From Arthrobacter agilis (GTDB taxonomy: Bacteria; Actinomycetota; Actinomycetes; Actinomycetales; Micrococcaceae): a DNA stretch of 64,000 bases. Every line of letters begins with the position of its first letter. Position 1 is the stretch's first letter. Both the position numbers and the translations under genes were made by a program. Location: assembly GCF_030816075.1 (NCBI RefSeq), contig NZ_JAUSXO010000001.1, positions 2,728,001 to 2,792,000 of the forward strand, given 5' to 3'. The notes under the pieces were generated by a model. It saw nothing but the letters and a program-made list of their open reading frames with translations, did not search any database and was not told where the DNA came from. Shown here piece after piece: positions 61,872-64,000 of this stretch.

Positions 61872-63060
61872 ACAGTCACCGTCCCGACTCCCCCGGGTGC
61901 TCTTCGCGACCTCCGGCGTGGCTCTCATCGCCGTGACCTATGGGTTGGCGCGCCTCGGCTACGGCTTGTTCCTGCCGGCGTTCTCCGCGACGTTTCCCCT
62001 GACGCCCGCCCTGGGCGGACTGCTGGCATCCGGCTCCTCGATCCTCTACTGCGTGGCCGCCGGCATCGGCTTCCGCCATGCGTCCCTCCACCCCCGCGGG
62101 GTGGTCCTGCTCGCAGGACTCTCGGCGGCGACGGGCAGCGCCGGTATCGCCGGCGCCGAGAACACCGCGGTGTTCGCGGGAGGGGTGCTCCTCGCCGGCA
62201 TGGGAGCCGGCTTCGCCTCTCCCGCCATGGTGGAACTGGTCCGCCGCAACACCCACCCCGCGGGACAGTCGCGGGTCCAGTCGGTGGTCAATGCGGGAAC
62301 GGGCTTCGGTGTGGTCCTCGCGGGCGTCCTGTCGCTCGTGCTCGGCGAGGCATGGCGCCTGGCCTGGGTGCTGGTGGCGGTTCTCGCCGCGGGGTCGATG
62401 CTCGCCGTCCTGCGGCTGGACAGGAGGACCGGCCTACCCGGCGCCCGTCCTCCCGCGGATCGGGCCGCGCCCCGGCTCTTCTCGCGCTCGAGTGTCGACG
62501 GACTGGCCAGGCCGCTCGGCGGGGCCTTCGTCTTCGGCATCGGGTGCGCCGCCGTCTGGGTCCACGGCAGGGCCACGCTCGAGCAGGCGGGTGGTATGGA
62601 CGTGACGCTCTCGGCCGGCGCGTGGATCGCCCTGGGACTCGGCGGGGCAGCGGCTGCCGCGGTGGCGGGCCGGCTCGCCGCCCATCCCGTCTCCGTGACC
62701 TGGCCGGTGTCGGCCCTCGTCACGGCGGCGGCGACGGCGCTCGTCGGGGCAGCGCCCGGCTCCCTCCCGGCCGCCTACACCGCTGCGGCCCTCTTCGGCC
62801 TGGCCTACACCGCGGCGACCTCCGTCCTGATCCTGTGGTCGTCGGCAGCGGCCACGGACAGCGCGGCCGGGACAGCGATCCTGTTCATCGCCCTCGTGCT
62901 CGGGCAGGCGGCCGGGGCAACCCTCACGGGGCTCCTCCTGCAGACGGGCAGCACTGCCGTCGCCTTCTCGGCGGCGGCCCTGGCCTGTGCCGCGAGCGCC
63001 CTCGCACCCGTGGCGGGCGCACGGGGCAGGACCGGTCCGCCGTCGGGCGGGCAGCCCTAG
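61858..63060 (+). CDS. MFS transporter
   Basis: 400-residue permease with 11-12 predicted helices, starting MKRALQSPSRLPRVLFATSG. The segment VTYGLARLGYGLFLPAFSATF in helix 1 and the loop WVHGRATLEQAG between halves resemble actinobacterial YbfB/CynX-type MFS proteins. Control by the divergent TetR gene suggests efflux of the TetR ligand. The ATG is inside the operator, and TATAAC ends 10 bases before it, so the mRNA has almost no leader. The stop shares CTAG with the convergent SDR gene. Confidence 0.9.
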   Translation: MKRALQSPSRLPRVLFATSGVALIAVTYGLARLGYGLFLPAFSATFPLTPALGGLLASGSSILYCVAAGIGFRHASLHPRGVVLLAGLSAATGSAGIAGAENTAVFAGGVLLAGMGAGFASPAMVELVRRNTHPAGQSRVQSVVNAGTGFGVVLAGVLSLVLGEAWRLAWVLVAVLAAGSMLAVLRLDRRTGLPGARPPADRAAPRLFSRSSVDGLARPLGGAFVFGIGCAAVWVHGRATLEQAGGMDVTLSAGAWIALGLGGAAAAAVAGRLAAHPVSVTWPVSALVTAAATALVGAAPGSLPAAYTAAALFGLAYTAATSVLILWSSAAATDSAAGTAILFIALVLGQAAGATLTGLLLQTGSTAVAFSAAALACAASALAPVAGARGRTGPPSGGQP

Positions 63061-63740
63061 AAGGCCGACGAGGGCAGGTCCCGCTCACCGTCGCGGATGG
63101 CCGCGACGATGCGTGCGGCGACGGCCACCGGGTCCTTGCCCTGCGGCAGCCTCGGTGCCGCGCCGGCGATGGGCCGCGCGGCAAGGCCCGTCTCGGTGTG
63201 CGGCGGACGCGCGTCGATGACCCGCACGCCCTGCCGGCGCAGTTCGAGCGTCAGCGCCTTCCCGTACGCGCTCAGCCCTGCCTTCGTGGCGGAGTACGCC
63301 GCCATGTTCGCGGTCGGGCTCTCGGCGACGACGGCGCTGATCTGCGCGATGAACGAGTCCTTCCCGAGCGAGGGGGCGACCGCGCGGACGAGCCGCATGT
63401 AGCCGAGCAGGTTGACGAGCACGAGCTCGTCGAGGGTGTCGTCGTCCACCTCGACGGCGGGGCCGAAGGCCACGACGCCGGAGGCGAACACCAGCCCGTC
63501 CAGATCACGGCCGTAGACGGCCGCGGCGATGTCGGCCGGGCCGGTGGGCCTGCCCAGATCCGCGGCAACCCGACCGACGACGGCGTCCCCGAGTTCCTTT
63601 CCCAGTCCGTCCAGCTTGTCCCCGGACCGGCCGGACAGGGTGAGCTGCGCGCCCTGCGCCGCGAGCTGGCGGGACAGCTCGGCTCCGAGGACCCCGGTAG
63701 CGCCGACGACGAGGACGTGGGCACCGCTCAGCTCAGTCAT
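63057..63740 (-). CDS. Short-chain dehydrogenase/reductase
   Basis: 227-residue SDR. The Rossmann motif is VVGATGVLGAEL (about 11-22), the catalytic Ser is in QISAVVAES and YSATKAGLSAYGKAL carries Tyr and Lys. NLLGYMRLVRAV matches the conserved Asn region. Short for the family but all active-site residues are present. The start MTELSGAHVLVVG is used; a longer frame with no family similarity is open upstream. Substrate unknown. Confidence 0.92.
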   Translation of the reverse strand: MTELSGAHVLVVGATGVLGAELSRQLAAQGAQLTLSGRSGDKLDGLGKELGDAVVGRVAADLGRPTGPADIAAAVYGRDLDGLVFASGVVAFGPAVEVDDDTLDELVLVNLLGYMRLVRAVAPSLGKDSFIAQISAVVAESPTANMAAYSATKAGLSAYGKALTLELRRQGVRVIDARPPHTETGLAARPIAGAAPRLPQGKDPVAVAARIVAAIRDGERDLPSSAF

Positions 63741-63828
63741 GCGCCGAGTGTAGCAACGCCTTCCGGGGCGCATCCGGGCAGGCATCCGGGCACGTCCTGC
63801 GCCGTACCGGTCCCGTTACAGTGTGGGC

Positions 63829-64000
63829 ATGGGTGAGATGCTGAGCTGGCAGTCGATGGTCGGGACGAACGCGGCGCGGCTGCTCCGCACCACGGGCCGG
63901 ACCCCGGCGGACTGGGCCACGGACGCCCGCTCGGCAGGGATCACCACCCGCGAGGACCTCTCCCGCTGGCTGCAGGACCAGGGCGTCACCGGGTACAACC
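63829..64000 (+). CDS. DUF4287/DUF5655-like protein (5' part only)
   Basis: Open from ATG to the window end: 57 residues starting MGEMLSWQSMVGTNAARLL and containing TPADWATDARSAGITTREDLSRWL. The DW..DARSAGI..R.DLS.WL.DQGV pattern resembles the helical DUF4287 module often joined to DUF5655, but too little is present for certainty. TACAGT ends six bases before the ATG with no ribosome binding site, again suggesting a leaderless mRNA. Confidence 0.65.
   Translation, partial: MGEMLSWQSMVGTNAARLLRTTGRTPADWATDARSAGITTREDLSRWLQDQGVTGYN

Overview
The window is a continuous stretch of very GC-rich, gene-dense chromosome. Strong G/C third-position bias, many GTG starts, 1-4 nt gene overlaps, a clpB gene preceded by a HAIR-type operator and an ansA-type asparaginase all point to an actinobacterium. 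Gene content and order (DUF4177-RidA-NUDIX beside a class A PBP and a metallophosphoesterase; purF-purM; DUF3073; actinobacterial xylA/xylB) fit Micrococcaceae, most like Arthrobacter and relatives. That assignment is inference from gene content; no rRNA is present. I see no insertion sequence, prophage, CRISPR array or rRNA; one tRNA-Pro(CGG) is present.

Layout. 1-8.6 kb: a minus-strand DUF4177-RidA-NUDIX operon diverges from a bifunctional PBP and a metallophosphoesterase, followed by a two-gene heterodimeric ABC exporter. 8.7-12.4 kb: tRNA-Pro, a secreted beta-propeller protein, purC and purD. 12.5-17.6 kb: a membrane-anchored molybdopterin oxidoreductase convergent with a large secreted subtilase. 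17.9-26.2 kb: asparaginase, SCP-like protein, DUF2079 membrane protein, a repeat-bearing membrane protein, DUF1059, an EAL-domain protein, purF, purM and a HAD hydrolase. 26.3-43.5 kb: a xylan/xylose utilisation locus. 43.6-50.4 kb: DUF3073, a septum-formation family protein, clpB and a lipoprotein PBP. 50.5-56.2 kb: flotillin-like protein, an APC permease, an undescribed 70-residue ORF coupled to an amidase, and YccF. 56.3-64 kb: DEAD-box helicase, GAF-ANTAR regulator, trmB, a DUF695-like protein, a TetR/MFS divergent pair, an SDR and a partial ORF.

How the parts work together. In the xylan locus two secreted GH10 enzymes (one fused to a NodB-type deacetylase) would cut and deacetylate xylan. 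A binding protein with two permeases imports oligosaccharides, with no ATPase encoded locally, and a GH3 enzyme hydrolyses them. XylA and XylB then pass xylose to the pentose phosphate pathway. Three regulators (two LacI, one ROK) sit in the locus and three different palindrome types lie in its promoter regions, which suggests separate control of depolymerisation, uptake and catabolism. The purine genes are split into purDC (minus strand) and purFM (plus strand), about 10 kb apart. Cell-wall synthesis is represented by two unlike penicillin-binding proteins.

Most transcription units end in long, nearly perfect hairpins between convergent genes. Several genes have a -10-like hexamer 6-8 nt before the start codon and no ribosome binding site, which suggests leaderless mRNAs.
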